Origin: an uncultured Hymenobacter sp.
GTDB taxonomy: Bacteria; Bacteroidota; Bacteroidia; Cytophagales; Hymenobacteraceae
Reading direction: 5' to 3'
Assembly: GCA_913778455.1 (NCBI GenBank)
Contig: CAJYVK010000233.1
Location: forward strand, 1 to 42,050
DNA: 42,050 bases
The notes below the pieces were generated by a model. That model worked only from the letters and a program-made list of their open reading frames with translations. It did no database searches and was not told the origin of the DNA. Position numbers and translations under genes: made by a program. How positions within the stretch are numbered: the first letter of the stretch is position 1; each line of letters begins with the position of its first letter. This document shows, in pieces, positions 16,174 through 23,860 of this stretch.

Positions 16174-17421
16174 TTACGCAGCCTCCTTCGCATCAAGAGC
16201 GGCAATCGCTTCGGTCATCATCTGCTCATCGACGTGTACGTATTTCATCGTGGTCGTAATCTTCGAGTGCCCCAACAGCTTTTGCAATACCTGCACCGTA
16301 CCCCCGTGCCGGATGAACTCGGTGGCGAACGTCTCGCGGCCGACGTGGTGGTGCAGGTGCGTCTCGATGTCGAGCTGCTGGCCGATGGTCTTCAGCACCC
16401 GGTTCTCATACTGGTCGGTGTAGTCGGCAAACTTGCCGGTGCCTTCCTCCGCGTGCGCGTCTTGTAGATAGGCCAGCGCTTGGCGGGTGAGCGGTAGGAG
16501 CGAGGCCCGCAGCCGCTTGCTCCAGCCCTTTTGCATCTCGTAGGTGAGCCGGTTGCCTTCCAGCTTGGAGTTGCCGATGTTCTTGAGGTCGCTCAGTCGC
16601 AGCCCGCACTTGCAGCTGAATAGGAATTTGCACAGAATGCGTCGCGGCGCCGTGCCGGGGGCGCACCGCTCATAGTAGGCTTCGAGCCGACGCAGCTCGT
16701 CCGGCGGTACCGGCTTCCACTTGCCCGGCTCGGTGGCCACCTTGAAGTCCTCGTACGGGTTTTCAAACTTGATTTTCTCCCGGCGGGCGATGGCCAGGTA
16801 CGTCTTCACATCCTTGTGGCGCGTCCAGCGCGTGTTGAGCCCGCGCACGGTCTTGTCGAGGTAGAGCTTGAAGTCGTCGGCAAAATCCGGCCCTAGCGTG
16901 TGAAATGGAATCTCCTCCCGGAAAGCTTTCAGCGCCCGCCAGGTGCTGAGGTGGTTTTTCTTGGTGATGTCGCCAATCTTCTTTTTGCGGTGGCGCTCCA
17001 GCACCTTGTGGTAGAAGTAGCTCACAAAGTCTTTTTTACTACCCTCACTTTGGTAGTCGAGTAGGAATTTCTCCCGCGTTAGCACCTGGCCGCTCAGGCG
17101 GTACTCCACAAAAATGGTATTGGCCTTAGCCCGGGCCTTACCGATGAGCAGCGAGTAGTCGTCCGCCAACTGGGCCAGGGCCTCCGCCCCACCGGCCCGT
17201 ACCTGGGCGGCGGCTAGCTGCTCGGCGTAGCCAGCCGGCCGCGCCCGGGGTGGGCGGCTAGCCAGGCACACGCCCTCGGCCTCATCGAAGAGGGCCAGGG
17301 GCCAAGCGATGCCCAGGCTTAGTTGCAGTACTCGCCGGTCGATGGTCACTACTAGGCGTACCTGGCAGGTGCCATCCTTACGCGCCGAATGACGCAATGC
17401 CACGGTAACGGAATACCCCAT
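16174..17421 (-). CDS. Tyrosine recombinase / integrase
   Basis: The product is 415 residues with the layout of Bacteroidota integrases: an arm-binding N-terminus, a SAM-like core-binding domain (about 125-230) and a catalytic domain (about 235-415). Catalytic residues visible are R275 (CGLRLSDL), H359-x-x-R362 (HHVGRETFAT), H385 (LLGHSKITT) and the nucleophile Y394 (MKYVHV). The ATG at 17419-17421 (MGYSVTVALR) was chosen because the frame upstream of it overlaps a palindromic hairpin. The gene sits 130 bases from the 3' end of tRNA-Leu and points away from it, the standard arrangement for an integrase that uses a tRNA as attachment site. Confidence 0.93.
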   Translation of the reverse strand: MGYSVTVALRHSARKDGTCQVRLVVTIDRRVLQLSLGIAWPLALFDEAEGVCLASRPPRARPAGYAEQLAAAQVRAGGAEALAQLADDYSLLIGKARAKANTIFVEYRLSGQVLTREKFLLDYQSEGSKKDFVSYFYHKVLERHRKKKIGDITKKNHLSTWRALKAFREEIPFHTLGPDFADDFKLYLDKTVRGLNTRWTRHKDVKTYLAIARREKIKFENPYEDFKVATEPGKWKPVPPDELRRLEAYYERCAPGTAPRRILCKFLFSCKCGLRLSDLKNIGNSKLEGNRLTYEMQKGWSKRLRASLLPLTRQALAYLQDAHAEEGTGKFADYTDQYENRVLKTIGQQLDIETHLHHHVGRETFATEFIRHGGTVQVLQKLLGHSKITTTMKYVHVDEQMMTEAIAALDAKEAA

Positions 17422-17484
17422 GTTGGTTGGCCGTTTTTCTTTTGGTAAACAAATGGAAGAAAATGGGGTAGGACGAAAGCCAGA

Positions 17485-17516
17485 AAGGCCCTTTCCTACG
17501 CGTAGGAAAGGGCCTT
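17485..17516. repeat. Perfect 32-bp palindrome between integrase and tRNA-Leu
   Basis: The 16-base halves meet at 17500/17501 with no loop (AAGGCCCTTTCCTACG and its complement). It lies between the tRNA 3' end and the integrase start, so it could be the tRNA terminator (minus strand) or a recombination or regulatory site of the element. Confidence 0.6.
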
Positions 17517-17551
17517 CTAATAGCATTCTGAGCTACTTCAGTAGCTCCGGG

Positions 17552-17633
17552 TACCTGGAGCCGGAGTCGAACCGGCACACCTTGCGGTAATGGTGTTTGA
17601 GACCATCGCGTCTACCGGTTCCGCCATCCAGGC
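17552..17633 (-). tRNA. tRNA-Leu (anticodon CAA)
   Basis: The minus strand folds as a class II tRNA of 82 bases: acceptor GCCTGGA/TCCAGGT with a G-U first pair, a D-arm with the usual GG, anticodon stem ATGGT/ACCAT with loop CTCAAAC (anticodon CAA, reads UUG), a long variable arm and the T-arm CCGGTTCGACTCCGG. The 3' CCA is not encoded. The 3' end faces the integrase gene, so this tRNA is the probable integration target. Confidence 0.93.
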
Positions 17634-17656
17634 AACTTATTCCGCGCGTCCGGTAA

Positions 17657-18205
17657 TCACGAGCGGGCCGCAAAGGTAGCGAGCTGCTGCCGAAGTCGCA
17701 AGAGGTAGCGCTTTTTTAAATAATAGGTTTTTACCTGGGCCAGGGCGGCGGGGCGGTGGTCGGCGGGCAGTTGGGGGTAGCCGGCCAGCACCGGCTGAAT
17801 GCCCGCGTCGAGGGTATCGGCCAGGGCGGTTACTTCCGCGTCGAGGCGGGCGGTGGCGGCCGGGTCGGGCTCCATTTCCAGCTCCATCAGCTGCTCGTTG
17901 AGGTCCATTACCTCCATCAGGAAGTCGGCGTGGAGCTGGTTTTGGGCGCTGCCTTCTTCGAGTAGGCCGTGCTGGCCGAGCAGGTAGGCCATGCGGGCGT
18001 CGGGGTTGGCGAGGGTGCGGTAGGCGTCGGTGTTGAGGGTGCTCAGGCGCAGGGCCTCGGCCTGGGCGGCGGGGGTATCCTGGGCGTGGAAGTCGGGGTG
18101 CAGCTCGCGGCTGAGCTGGTAGTACCGGGACTTGAGCGCGGCCTCATCGAGCAAAAACGCTTCGGGTAGACCGTAGAAGGCGAAGTAGGAGGTGGTATCG
18201 GGCAT
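17657..18205 (-). CDS. hscB: HscB, J-domain co-chaperone of Fe-S cluster assembly
   Basis: The product is 182 residues, normal for HscB. The J-domain (about 5-75) reads YFAFYGLPEAFLLDEAALKSRYYQLSRE with the essential HPD at residues 36-38, then LNTDAYRTLANPDARMAYLL. The C-terminal helical part (FLMEVMDLNEQL) is the scaffold-binding region that docks IscU/SufU. HscB stimulates the Hsp70 ATPase HscA during cluster transfer. The upstream codon at 18226 is TTG, so the ATG at 18203-18205 (MPDTTSYFAFYG) is preferred. It lies 85 bases downstream of the ABM gene on the same strand and may be co-transcribed with it. Confidence 0.9.
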   Translation of the reverse strand: MPDTTSYFAFYGLPEAFLLDEAALKSRYYQLSRELHPDFHAQDTPAAQAEALRLSTLNTDAYRTLANPDARMAYLLGQHGLLEEGSAQNQLHADFLMEVMDLNEQLMELEMEPDPAATARLDAEVTALADTLDAGIQPVLAGYPQLPADHRPAALAQVKTYYLKKRYLLRLRQQLATFAARS

Positions 18206-18290
18206 GGGGGAGGGCCGGCGGGGCAAGGCAGCCGCCGGTAGCTAGCACTACAGCCAGCGGCGGCCGTTGGTTGGGCCAGCGTCGGCAAAG

Positions 18291-18587
18291 CTACTGGCCC
18301 GCGCCCGCCCGCACCACCGAAAACGCCAGCGCCGGGGCCGCCAGCAGCCGCTTGGTTGCCGGCCACACCTGCCCAAACAACGCCGAGCGCCGGTAGGCGT
18401 CGAGCGCGGCGGCATCGTCCCAGTGGCTGTAGGTGCAGTAGGTGTGTGGGTCGTCAACATCCTGCCACAGCTCCAGGTGCTGGCAGCCCGGCTGCTGCCG
18501 AATGAGGTCTTCGGAGGCCCGAAACAACGTCAGAAAATCGGCCACGCGGCCGGGAGCTAGCGGGAGGCGAACGATGCGGAGCAGCAC
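18291..18587 (-). CDS. Antibiotic biosynthesis monooxygenase-like (ABM) protein
   Basis: The product is 98 residues from a GTG at 18585-18587 (V/M-LLRIVRLPLAPGRVADF), matching the usual length of single-domain ABM proteins with a dimeric ferredoxin-like fold. Typical blocks are FRASEDLIRQQPGCQHLELWQD, TYCTYSHWDDAAALDAYRRS and FGQVWPATKRL. Members act as small oxygenases or heme- or quinone-handling enzymes; the substrate is not predictable here. A longer start (GTG at 18683) would add 32 residues with no family match. Confidence 0.78.
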   Translation of the reverse strand: MLLRIVRLPLAPGRVADFLTLFRASEDLIRQQPGCQHLELWQDVDDPHTYCTYSHWDDAAALDAYRRSALFGQVWPATKRLLAAPALAFSVVRAGAGQ

Positions 18588-18715
18588 GGTGGGGTGGGAT
18601 AGGGGTTGAAAATCAGCCAGAAAATGGCGGCTCAAAATAAGCTCGAGCTTAACAAGTAACCGGGCCGGGGCGTACAAGGGCACTTCAACTTTCTCATTTT
18701 CTACAAGTTTTCTTT

Positions 18716-18904
18716 ATGCGTTACGCTCCCCGCGCCCTGTGGCTGGCCGTGCCGGCCTGTGCGGCTTTGTCGCTGCTGGCCTCGTGCAACAGCAACCCCG
18801 AAGCTACCACCACCGAAAAAACCGCCGTCGTAGTACCCTCCGAGGCCACCTCGGCCTCCGACAGCACCGCCGTTACGGCCGACTCGGCCAATGCCCCCAA
18901 GTAG
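18716..18904 (+). CDS. Small lipoprotein
   Basis: The product is 62 residues: MRYAPRALWLAVPACAAL, then the lipobox LLASC with Cys at residue 24. After the Cys is a short unstructured tail of Thr, Ser, Ala and Asp. This is a typical low-complexity lipoprotein that would be anchored to a membrane after signal peptidase II cleavage. It has its own terminator directly downstream. No function is assigned. Confidence 0.65.
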   Translation: MRYAPRALWLAVPACAALSLLASCNSNPEATTTEKTAVVVPSEATSASDSTAVTADSANAPK

Positions 18905-18925
18905 GGCGGGCTAGACTGCTTACTG

Positions 18926-18964
18926 AAAAGTGCCCGGTTGCTACCCAGCGGCCGGGCGCTTTTT
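18926..18964 (+). terminator. Intrinsic terminator after the small lipoprotein gene
   Basis: The stem AAAAGTGCCCGG/CCGGGCGCTTTT has one mismatched pair and a 14-base loop, ends in a T-run and lies 21 bases after the stop at 18904. Confidence 0.75.
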
Positions 18965-18995
18965 ATAAATGGAAAGTAGACCAACCAACAACGGA

Positions 18996-19080
18996 TGTCA
19001 TGCTGAGCTTGCGAAGCATCTTGTTTAGGCACAAGGAGCCGCTCCAACCTGACATGATGCTTCGCAAGCTCAGTATGACA
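18996..19080. repeat. Long inverted repeat, TGTCATGCTGAG type
   Basis: The arms 18996-19020 and 19056-19080 (25 bp each, one mismatch) are separated by 35 bases. The element fills the space between a terminator and the end of the convergent SAM hydroxide adenosyltransferase gene. Its form suggests a dispersed repeat or miniature non-autonomous element rather than a terminator. Confidence 0.7.
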
Positions 19081-19123
19081 AACGTAGGAGGACAACACAG
19101 AAGAAAGCGAGTACTCCTCCGCG

Positions 19124-19966
19124 CTACGGCAGCAGTTCCGCGAAGCGCACATCCACCTGCGAGTCGAAATACAGCCCCAGTAGCTCGCTGGCGTGGCCCT
19201 GGTTGATGGCGATGCTCAGGCAGCCCTGCGGGTTGAAGGTGCACACGATTTCGCCGGGGGGAGCCGCGGCGAAGTGGGGGCGCAGCTCGCGCACGATCTC
19301 GCGGCCGAAGTGCACGGCCGCCGCCCGGCCCCGGCCCACGACCTCCATCGCCTCGCGGGAGATGTTGGTAATCAGGTTGCCGTAGTGGTCCACGTGCACC
19401 ACGTGGCCCGTGATGCGGTTGTCTTGCAGGCGCAGCTGGCGGTTGGTGAGCAGGTAGAGGTCGGCCACGGGCTGGCCCAGGCTGCCCAGCGGGTGGCCCT
19501 GGGCGAGGCGCACGGCGGCCGGGGCCAGGATGTCGCGAGTGGGGTTAAGCGAAATCGGCTGGAGGTTGCCCGCCGCCAGCGGCACGGCCGGGGCCGGCAC
19601 GACCACCGGGCTGGGCAGGCGCACCAGCTGGGCGGGTACGCCGTCGCAGAGCAGCGGCAGCAGGCCGTTGTCGGCCACCACGAAGTAGTGGCCTTCGTGC
19701 TCGGCGGCGTGCCAGGCGGGGCTGGCCACCGCGCCCGCGTCGCTGGCCCCGTAGTCGCTCACCGTGATGAGGTGGGTGGTACCCGCCGGGAAGTCGCGAA
19801 ATACGGCCCGCAGAACGTGTACGGCGTGCGCGATGTTGTAGGGTTCGACGCCGTGCGTGATGTCCAGCACCGGCAGCTGGGGCGCCAGCTGAAGCAAACG
19901 GGCTTTGAGCGCGGCCGTGTAGTGGTCGCGGTAGCCAAAATCCGTAAGCAGCGTTAGTACACCCAT
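19124..19966 (-). CDS. SAM hydroxide adenosyltransferase (DUF62 family)
   Basis: The product is 280 residues, the family's usual length. Members use water or hydroxide to convert S-adenosylmethionine to adenosine and methionine, and share their fold with the SAM fluorinase and chlorinase. Diagnostic blocks are the N-terminal LLTDFGYRDHYTAALKARLL, then DITHGVEPYNIAHAVHVLR, FVVADNGLLPLL, HVVHVDHYGNLITNIS and the C-terminal SIAINQGHASELLGL. The ATG at 19964-19966 (MGVLTLLTDFG) is the family start; the open frame upstream is rejected. A TACTTTTG -7 element lies about 65 bases upstream. The physiological role of this enzyme is poorly known. Confidence 0.92.
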   Translation of the reverse strand: MGVLTLLTDFGYRDHYTAALKARLLQLAPQLPVLDITHGVEPYNIAHAVHVLRAVFRDFPAGTTHLITVSDYGASDAGAVASPAWHAAEHEGHYFVVADNGLLPLLCDGVPAQLVRLPSPVVVPAPAVPLAAGNLQPISLNPTRDILAPAAVRLAQGHPLGSLGQPVADLYLLTNRQLRLQDNRITGHVVHVDHYGNLITNISREAMEVVGRGRAAAVHFGREIVRELRPHFAAAPPGEIVCTFNPQGCLSIAINQGHASELLGLYFDSQVDVRFAELLP

Positions 19967-20029
19967 GCCCGCAGTTGCCAGGTTCTTCGTAGTATTGTTT
20001 AATAGCCGGCCGGCTGGCTGGCGCGGCTG

Positions 20030-20037
20030 CAAAAGTA
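20030..20037 (-). promoter_or_regulatory. Bacteroidota -7 element for the SAM hydroxide adenosyltransferase gene
   Basis: On the minus strand TACTTTTG matches TAnnTTTG and lies 64 bases upstream of the ATG at 19966. A convincing -33 box is not visible. Confidence 0.35.
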
Positions 20038-20092
20038 GTCGGGTTTCTGGTAGTCGGCCGGGACTTTTCAGCCAGCGTGCTTGTCTATAGGA

Positions 20093-21250
20093 ATGATGCT
20101 GACCGGCAAGCCAATGCCGCAGCACGTTACGCAGCCAGTTTCTCTTTTTTCTTCCCCTTTTCGCTACCCACCCAGTTTGGTCGAAAAAGTCATCACCCTC
20201 GAAAACGTGTCCCTGGTAGACTTCCTGGGGGCCGACAATCAAAATATTCGTCGCATTTCGGCTGCTTTTCCGGGCAGTAAAATCGTGTCCCGGGGCAACG
20301 AAATCAAAATTCAAGGCCCGTCGGAAGTCATCTCGCGGGTCAACGATATCCTGAGCTCACTCATTGAGCACTACCATCAGTACGGGGCCATTACCGACCG
20401 CGACGTGAACCAGTACCTCTCGGCCACCTCCGAGGAGGCCGAGGGCCGCGTGCTGGCTGCCTCGCCCGACGTGATTCTGTTCGGGGCCAAGGGCGGGGTC
20501 ATCAAGGCCAAAACGCCCAACCAGCAGAAGCTCGTGGACACCGTGATGAAGCACGACCTCACCTTTACGCTCGGCCCCGCTGGCACCGGCAAAACATACA
20601 TTTCGGTGGCGCTGGCCGTGCGGGCGCTCAAGAATAAGGAGGTGAAAAAAATTATCATCTCGCGCCCCGTGGTAGAGGCGGGCGAGAGCCTGGGCTTCCT
20701 GCCCGGCGACATGAAGGAGAAAGTAGATCCCTACCTGCGCCCGATCTACGACGCCCTGGAAGACATGATTCCGGCCGAAAAGCTGAAATTTTACCAGGAA
20801 AACAAGATTATCGAAATCGCCCCGCTGGCCTACATGCGCGGCCGCACGCTCAACAACGCCTTCGTGCTGCTCGACGAGGCCCAGAACACCACGCCGAGCC
20901 AGATCAAGATGTTCCTGACCCGCATGGGCCCCAGCGCCAAGGTGATGGTCAACGGCGACCGCAGCCAGATCGACCTGCCCACCCGCCAAAAGTCGGGCCT
21001 GATGCAGGCGCTCGACATCCTGCGCGACGTGCAGGGCATCGGCTTCGTTGAAATGAACGCCGACGACGTGGTGCGCCACCGCCTGGTAAAGGAAATCGTG
21101 CAGGCCTACGACCGCTTCGACGTGGCCGAGCAGCGCCGCGAGGCCGAGTTCAAGCAGCGCCGCCGCGACAACAACGAGCGCCCCACCCCCCGCCGCCCCG
21201 CCGAGGCCGACGAATTGGAGCTGCCCGTCAACCATGAGCAGGCGCTGTAG
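20093..21250 (+). CDS. phoH: PhoH-family ATPase
   Basis: The product is about 385 residues. An N-terminal KH-like RNA-binding region (about 30-95; NIRRISAAFPGSKIVSRGNEI) is followed by the PhoH ATPase domain with Walker A GPAGTGKTY (residues 161-169) and Walker B VLLDEAQN. The block VMVNGDRSQIDLP is the sensor region. The C-terminal 40 residues are basic and Pro-rich. The role of PhoH in bacteria is unsettled, with links to RNA metabolism. The longest frame begins with TTG at 20081; I chose the first ATG at 20093, but 20096 or 20114 is also possible. The gene is divergent from the SAM hydroxide adenosyltransferase gene. Confidence 0.93.
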   Translation: MMLTGKPMPQHVTQPVSLFSSPFRYPPSLVEKVITLENVSLVDFLGADNQNIRRISAAFPGSKIVSRGNEIKIQGPSEVISRVNDILSSLIEHYHQYGAITDRDVNQYLSATSEEAEGRVLAASPDVILFGAKGGVIKAKTPNQQKLVDTVMKHDLTFTLGPAGTGKTYISVALAVRALKNKEVKKIIISRPVVEAGESLGFLPGDMKEKVDPYLRPIYDALEDMIPAEKLKFYQENKIIEIAPLAYMRGRTLNNAFVLLDEAQNTTPSQIKMFLTRMGPSAKVMVNGDRSQIDLPTRQKSGLMQALDILRDVQGIGFVEMNADDVVRHRLVKEIVQAYDRFDVAEQRREAEFKQRRRDNNERPTPRRPAEADELELPVNHEQAL

Positions 21251-21271
21251 CGCCCGGTTGTGTAAGATTGC

Positions 21272-21306
21272 AAAGGCCCTGCCGCGCTTGTCGCGGCAGG
21301 GCCTTT
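21272..21306 (+). terminator. Intrinsic terminator after phoH
   Basis: A perfect 15-bp stem AAAGGCCCTGCCGCG/CGCGGCAGGGCCTTT with a five-base loop and following T residues lies 22 bases after the stop at 21250. It also faces the convergent DUF3817 gene. Confidence 0.88.
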
Positions 21307-21322
21307 TGTTTGAGCGCTCGGA

Positions 21323-21640
21323 TTAGTTTGGCAGCGGCTCAGTAGCAGGCGACTGAAAAAGTTGCCGCTCGGCGTAAAAAGCGCCGAATGGCACCACGGA
21401 TAGCAGCAGCCCCAGCCCAACTTTCCCCAGGGGCCAGCGTTGCTCAATCGCATTCTGCACCAGCAGCAATAGATAGGAAATGAACAGCACGCCGTGCACC
21501 AGCCCGACGATGCGCACGGCTTCGGGCTGGTGAAGCAGGTATTTGAGGGGCATGGCGACGCCGAGCAGCCCGAGCAGCGAGAGGCCTTCCAGAATGCTGA
21601 CCAGGCGCAGGCGGCCTAGCGAAGAGAAGAGCAAATTCAT
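21323..21640 (-). CDS. DUF3817-family membrane protein
   Basis: The product is 105 residues with three hydrophobic helices: LRLVSILEGLSLLGLLGVAMPLKYL, VRIVGLVHGVLFISYLLLLV and LGLLLSVVPFGAFYAERQ. The block LEGLSLL...PLKY followed by GLVHGVLFI and VPFGAF is characteristic of DUF3817, a small integral membrane family of unknown function. Its ATG overlaps the stop of the preceding 84-residue gene (ATGA), implying translational coupling in a three-gene minus-strand operon. Confidence 0.85.
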   Translation of the reverse strand: MNLLFSSLGRLRLVSILEGLSLLGLLGVAMPLKYLLHQPEAVRIVGLVHGVLFISYLLLLVQNAIEQRWPLGKVGLGLLLSVVPFGAFYAERQLFQSPATEPLPN

Positions 21641-21891
21641 AAATTAGTGGTTGCTAGCCCCGTGGGCAAGGCAGGAGCTTGGTAAATGGTAAGAATTTCA
21701 ATGCCCAGCAAATTGGGCACGGGACCGATTTCGGCGTAGATGTCGGCCAGAATAACGTTCAGCTCATCGGTGGCAAAGCGACGGGTGCAGCCGGCAAAAA
21801 AGGCGTGGGCTACCCGTCCGTAGCGCAGCTCGGCCAGCTTGAGCCGGTAGCTGACGTGGAAGGTGCGCCGCCGCGCTACCACCGGAACCAC
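21637..21891 (-). CDS. Hypothetical protein in a membrane-protein operon
   Basis: The product is up to 84 residues from a GTG at 21889-21891, which overlaps the end of the upstream gene by 16 bases; a shorter start is possible. It is basic at the N-terminus (ARRRTFHVSYRLKLAELRYGRVAHAFFAGC), then acidic and hydrophobic (ELNVILADIYAEIGPVPNLLGIEILTIYQ). No signal peptide or family is recognised. The four-base ATGA overlap with the DUF3817 gene and the position in a tight operon support it as real. Confidence 0.5.
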   Translation of the reverse strand: MVPVVARRRTFHVSYRLKLAELRYGRVAHAFFAGCTRRFATDELNVILADIYAEIGPVPNLLGIEILTIYQAPALPTGLATTNL

Positions 21892-22310
21892 GGCCGCGAG
21901 GCAAATGGGATACCCAGCAGAAGCAGCCCGAGCGCCAGCGAGAGGCTCAGCGCCGACCAGCGGTGCCGGGCCGCGTCGGTGGCGGCCCGCTGGGCAATGC
22001 TCTGGCCGATCTGCGCTACCACGATGGCCGTGAGCATGAGGCTAATGTGCGTAACCGACCAGAACTGCACCGTCTGACCCGGCGCGGCGGTTCGGCGCAT
22101 GGTCCAGGGGCTAAGGGCGAAGTACAGGGTGAAGCCGAGCAGCAGCTGCACGTGCAACAGGCCCGCTAGCAGTGCTCCGAGGCGGCGGTCGGTGGGGCAG
22201 TAGAGCCGGCGGGCCAGCCAGCCCCGGTAGGCGCGGCCCAGGGTAGCTAGCAGGGCCAGCAGCACCAGCCAGCGGTTCCAGGAATGGATGGCGAGAACGA
22301 GTGAATACAC
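21876..22310 (-). CDS. Four-helix integral membrane protein
   Basis: The product is 144 residues from a GTG at 22308-22310 (MYSLVLAIHSWNRWLVLLALLATLG). Four hydrophobic segments are visible at about 5-25, 45-66, 82-103 and 118-138. The N-terminal HSWNRWLVLL motif and a later VTHISLMLTAIVVAQIG, both with conserved-looking His, resemble a cytochrome b561-like or related small family in Bacteroidota; heme binding is speculative. It is the first gene of an operon with the hypothetical and DUF3817 genes. Confidence 0.72.
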   Translation of the reverse strand: MYSLVLAIHSWNRWLVLLALLATLGRAYRGWLARRLYCPTDRRLGALLAGLLHVQLLLGFTLYFALSPWTMRRTAAPGQTVQFWSVTHISLMLTAIVVAQIGQSIAQRAATDAARHRWSALSLSLALGLLLLGIPFASRPWFRW

Positions 22311-22397
22311 GGGAGGTAGTCGATTGGTTAACTACCACAAAGGTCTCCGTCGCTACTGCGGATGGGCTAGGATGGAATAGGTTTTTAGTAGGACGTT

Positions 22398-23306
22398 TCA
22401 ATCCAAGGCCCGAGCCGGGGCCTGCCGCAGGGCACTTGGGGGCCGGCCCTCTAGCTTTTTAAACAAGCGGCTGAAATAAGAGGCATCAGCCACGCCCACG
22501 AGGGCCGCTACCTCGGCAACGGGTAGCGTAGTTTGAAAGAGCAGCGCCTTGGCTTCGAGTACCAGGGCTTCATCGATCCAGGTAGTAGGCGACTTGCCGG
22601 TAGTTGCCTTTACCGCTTTATTGAGGTGATTGGGCGTGATGTGTAGTAAGTCGGCATAAGCCGCCACTCGGTGCTCGTGCCGAATACGCTGGCTCAGCAG
22701 CGTCTTAAACCGCTGGGTAAGGGTTGCGGCCGCCGAAAGCGGCGGGCCCGCCAATGGCCGGTAGGCGTGGCTGGCCTCGGCGAGCAGGGCCGCCAGGTAA
22801 GTCAGGAGCAAGGGGAGCACCGCCAGGGATTCCTGGTCATAAATGGCCAGCATCCGGTGCAGTAGCACTTGTACAAATGCCTCTGCTTCCGGGCCGAAGC
22901 GCACGTGCGGGTGGCCCCAGGTAGTCAGAAACTCGGGCTCGGGAATGCCGGCCCGGCGCAGCAGATCTGGCTGAAAGTGGCAGAGGTAGCCCGTGTTCAC
23001 GTCGGCCGGTGCGTACGAGTGCACCTGCCCGGCGGGCACCAGCAGCAGCTCGCCGGGCCGGGCCGTGTAGTGGTCGTAGCCCACGGCCATGTGCGCCTCA
23101 CCGGTAGCGATAAACAGGGCCGTGTGCGCCGCCGACCGCACGGCGGGTACCGGCCCCCGCAGGTGCGGGTACATGTCTTCGACCCGCACCACAAAAAACT
23201 GGTCGGGCTGGCTGCCCAGCAGGTGCCGCAGGTTGGGCGCGGAGTCAAAAAAGCGGGGCAGTATCGTTTGGGGCAGGTAGGGCGGGGTGAGTAAGTCGGG
23301 GCTCAT
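22398..23306 (-). CDS. AraC-family transcriptional regulator
   Basis: The product is 302 residues. The N-terminal cupin-like domain contains YDHYTARPGELLLVPAGQVHSY, the classic ligand-binding strand-turn block. The C-terminal HTH pair is RVAAYADLLHITPNHLNKAVKATTGKSPTTWI and PVAEVAALVGVADASYFSRLFKKLEGRPPSALR. The ATG at 23304-23306 is clear. It is divergent from the GNAT gene across 99 bases and lies upstream, on the same strand, of the membrane-protein operon; either could be its target. Confidence 0.92.
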   Translation of the reverse strand: MSPDLLTPPYLPQTILPRFFDSAPNLRHLLGSQPDQFFVVRVEDMYPHLRGPVPAVRSAAHTALFIATGEAHMAVGYDHYTARPGELLLVPAGQVHSYAPADVNTGYLCHFQPDLLRRAGIPEPEFLTTWGHPHVRFGPEAEAFVQVLLHRMLAIYDQESLAVLPLLLTYLAALLAEASHAYRPLAGPPLSAAATLTQRFKTLLSQRIRHEHRVAAYADLLHITPNHLNKAVKATTGKSPTTWIDEALVLEAKALLFQTTLPVAEVAALVGVADASYFSRLFKKLEGRPPSALRQAPARALD

Positions 23307-23405
23307 GCAGACAAAATACTACCGCCTCGTCCTCCGACGCCCGCGGCCGAGTCTGCCGCTAGCAGCGGATATTTGCCGCTACTTGCTACGCCTGCGCCTT
23401 TTCCT

Positions 23406-23840
23406 ATGACCACCGTTGAAAAAATAACCGACCTGCGCGACCTCGACGCGGCCTTTACCATCCGTGAAAAAGTATTCGTGGGCGAGCAAAACGTACCCGC
23501 CGAGGCCGAGTACGATGCCCACGACCGCGCCGGCACCACCCGCCACTACCTGGCCCGCGTAGACGGCCAGCCCGCCGGTGCCGCCCGCTGGCGCCCCACC
23601 GACCACGGCGTGAAGCTGGAGCGCTTCGCCGTGCTGCCCGAGTTTCGCAACCAGCGCGTGGGCGAAGCCCTCGTGCACCAGGTCCTGGCCGACGTGCGCG
23701 CCGAAGTCCCGGAAGCCGCGCAGGTGTACCTGCATGCCCAGCTCCGCGCCATCCCGCTCTACGAGCGCACCGGCTTCCAGAAAAAAGGCGAGATGTTCGA
23801 GGAGTGCGACATCCAGCACTACAAGATGGTGCTGGGGTAG
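23406..23840 (+). CDS. GNAT-family N-acetyltransferase (ElaA-like)
   Basis: The product is 144 residues, a single GNAT domain that transfers acetyl from acetyl-CoA to an amine. The N-terminus AAFTIREKVFVGEQNVPAEAEYD is typical of the ElaA-like group. The acetyl-CoA-binding region is VKLERFAVLPEFRNQRVGEAL, with the R/Q-x-x-G/V-x-A pattern, and the C-terminal AIPLYERTGFQKKGEMFEE is the usual beta-alpha end. The ATG at 23406 (MTTVEKITD) is preferred over an upstream in-frame start that adds an unconserved segment. It lies 20 bases upstream of the nuclease-like gene. Confidence 0.9.
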   Translation: MTTVEKITDLRDLDAAFTIREKVFVGEQNVPAEAEYDAHDRAGTTRHYLARVDGQPAGAARWRPTDHGVKLERFAVLPEFRNQRVGEALVHQVLADVRAEVPEAAQVYLHAQLRAIPLYERTGFQKKGEMFEECDIQHYKMVLG

Positions 23841-23860
23841 TACCTTGCGCTTTCTACTAT

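Noticed and set aside
19967..20314. Extended N-terminus of the SAM hydroxide adenosyltransferase
   Set aside because: It overlaps the divergent phoH start and lacks similarity to the family, whose normal start is the ATG at 19966.
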